A stretch of 23,435 nt of DNA from Deltaproteobacteria bacterium (GTDB lineage Bacteria > Myxococcota_A > Polyangia > JAAYKL01), in NCBI GenBank assembly GCA_011389755.1, contig JAABTR010000078.1, positions 1 through 23,435 of the forward strand, written 5' to 3'. The notes beneath the pieces were generated by a model. That model searched no databases. It was not told where the DNA came from and saw only the letters and a program-made list of their open reading frames with translations. Below, in pieces: positions 22,450 through 23,435 of this stretch (the first letter of the stretch is position 1; each line of letters opens with the position of its first letter). The position numbers were made by a program, and so were the translations under genes.

Positions 22450-22656
22450 TTACTCGGCGCTGGTCTCGGCGACCTCTTCCTCGATTTCCAATACCTGACG
22501 GCCGCGATAGGTCCCGCACTCCCGGCAAGCGGTGTGCGGAGCGGTCGGGGATCCACATTCTCGGCAGGACGACACGGCCGGGGTGGCCATCTTGTCGTGC
22601 TGGGAGCGACGCATGTCACGTCTTGAACGCGAGGTTTTCTTCTTTGGAACAGCCAC
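22450..22656 (-). CDS. rpmF: 50S ribosomal protein L32
   Basis: 68 residues. It has the conserved start AVPKKKTSRSRRDMRRSQH and a zinc-binding knuckle CREC (31-34) plus CREC (44-47), the Cys-containing form of L32. The start codon is GTG, with GGAG overlapping the end of yceD; the gap from yceD is 1 nt. The acidic tail EIEEEVAETSAE is longer than in E. coli. The yceD-rpmF-fab order is common across bacteria. Confidence 0.96.
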   Translation of the reverse strand: MAVPKKKTSRSRRDMRRSQHDKMATPAVSSCRECGSPTAPHTACRECGTYRGRQVLEIEEEVAETSAE

Positions 22657-22657
22657 T

Positions 22658-23218
22658 TTAACTCTCCTTTTTATTCAACTTGATGCCCGCCAGAGGAGCG
22701 AGCCTGGGGTCTATGCCTGCTGGGGGTTTGGCCGCCTCGAATTCTGCGAGGCCCGGGCAACTTCCTTGGCACTTGGGATTCATCGGCAGCTCGAGCATGA
22801 TCGCGTCTCGGATGATCCGGTCGAGAGCCACGGTGTCGCCGTTGTACCATTCCCGCTCGAGATCATCTGGGGTCAGCTCCCCATTTTCGTCGATCTCTTC
22901 GTACTTTTCCATCGGCATCAAGTAGCTCATGATCTCTGCTTCGAGGGGGTACTCGATGTCCGAAAGACAGGTCCCACACTGTGTGGCGATACGAAGCTGT
23001 GCTTTGCCCTTGGCGAGCACACCGCCGGCACAGGCTTCGAGCTTCAGCTTTATGTGGGAGGAGACCGGGCGGACGGCATACTCACACGCCTCGAGCTCAT
23101 CGCTCAACCAGGGCAGCGGGATCTCGCTCTCGAGTACGACGGGGCCTTGCTTGATTCGCGCGAGCTCGACTTCGAAATGAGCGCGCTGCTCGTTATGTTT
23201 TGAGTTCTGCCGATCCAT
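22658..23218 (-). CDS. yceD: YceD/DUF177 family protein (rRNA accumulation factor)
   Basis: 186 residues. The family pattern is present: CGTCLSDIEYPLEAEI (C81, C84), an acidic middle (EKYEEIDENGELTPDDLE) and MNPKCQGSCPG (C150, C154) near the end. The YceD family is linked to 23S rRNA accumulation and stands next to rpmF in very many genomes, as here. The ATG has AGGAG about 11 nt upstream. It is the first gene of the nine-gene minus-strand unit. Confidence 0.93.
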   Translation of the reverse strand: MDRQNSKHNEQRAHFEVELARIKQGPVVLESEIPLPWLSDELEACEYAVRPVSSHIKLKLEACAGGVLAKGKAQLRIATQCGTCLSDIEYPLEAEIMSYLMPMEKYEEIDENGELTPDDLEREWYNGDTVALDRIIRDAIMLELPMNPKCQGSCPGLAEFEAAKPPAGIDPRLAPLAGIKLNKKES

Positions 23219-23259
23219 TACACGTCATCTCCTCACTGTGAGCCAGTGGGACGGAGCGG

Positions 23260-23288
23260 ACAGTACGGCTACTAAACGACAGTGTCAA
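23260..23288 (-). promoter_or_regulatory. Promoter of the yceD-rpmF-fab-rib unit
   Basis: On the minus strand a perfect -35 TTGACA (23288-23283) lies 17 nt before TACTGT (23265-23260). The -10 is weak (3 of 6) but the spacing is ideal, and the yceD ATG is 42 nt downstream of it. Confidence 0.5.
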
Positions 23289-23435
23289 GTGGATAGATTT
23301 ATTCGCAGACCCTCGATTGAAGGTGGGCAAAAGCTTACGCAGCTCGGCCGGTTCGAGGTTGATTTCGGCCTGTTTGTCAAAGCGACGTTTTCCCCATCTG
23401 GAAAACGCCTGGGTTTTCGTGCATCTTCTTGGGGC
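23289..23435. other. Right-edge sequence with no recognisable gene
   Basis: 147 nt upstream of the fab-unit promoter. A minus-strand frame stays open here but has no recognisable protein similarity and would run through the promoter, so I do not call it. Part of an upstream gene could end here. Confidence 0.3.

Noticed and set aside
1..23435. CRISPR arrays, insertion sequences, phage genes or integrase/attachment sites
   Set aside because: No regularly spaced repeats, transposase or integrase motifs, or terminal inverted repeats were seen anywhere in the window.

Overview
The window is GC-rich bacterial chromosome with dense, mostly short-spaced genes. The gene content suggests a member of the Myxococcota/Bradymonadota or another former deltaproteobacterial lineage. 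The evidence is a MopE-like calcium-binding plus choice-of-anchor-L lipoprotein, a MerR protein paired with a free-standing sigma region 4-like protein, an IHF-alpha homologue, and a yceD-rpmF-fab-rpiB-nrdR-ribD gene string. This placement is inferred from gene content alone.

Left edge (1-1760, minus strand). A compact four-gene unit reads MarR-family regulator, ArsM-like methyltransferase, a 53-residue Cys-containing peptide with its own Shine-Dalgarno, then a radical SAM enzyme cut off by the window edge. A near-consensus sigma70 promoter overlaps two tandem 16-bp operator-like repeats in front of the regulator. The small peptide sits directly upstream of a radical SAM protein whose N-terminal region looks like that of peptide maturases. 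This resembles a RiPP (ribosomally made, post-translationally modified peptide) locus combined with a thiol/arsenic-type methyltransferase, and it is the best candidate here for an undescribed system.

1817-4567 (plus). Two unrecognised proteins with Cys-rich, zinc-ribbon-like C-termini are followed by a PF03773-type permease fused to a heavy-metal-associated domain, with a TTG start behind a strong Shine-Dalgarno. 4696-7116 holds pyruvate kinase (plus), then on the minus strand an HPF/RaiA-like ribosome hibernation protein and a receiver-domain protein that has lost its phospho-acceptor Asp.

7393-12946. On the plus strand are an Asp-rich surface lipoprotein, a membrane-anchored TlpA-like thioredoxin, an exported unknown protein with an acidic tail, nucleoside diphosphate kinase and a GH105-like hydrolase. 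glyA converges on the hydrolase gene with a 1-nt gap.

12947-16768. This stretch carries IHF-alpha (plus), tRNA-Pro(TGG) and tRNA-Arg(TCT) (minus), rplS, a TPR-like lipoprotein, and a 478-nt gene-free stretch with overlapping hairpins and an AT-rich section. It ends with the MerR/sigma4-like pair behind a promoter bearing operator-like repeats.

16810-23288 (minus). One long unit reads yceD-rpmF-fabH-fabD-acpP-fabF-rpiB-nrdR-ribD, joining ribosomal protein L32, fatty-acid synthesis, pentose-phosphate isomerisation, nucleotide-reductase control and riboflavin synthesis. plsX and fabG, normally inside such clusters, are absent from it.
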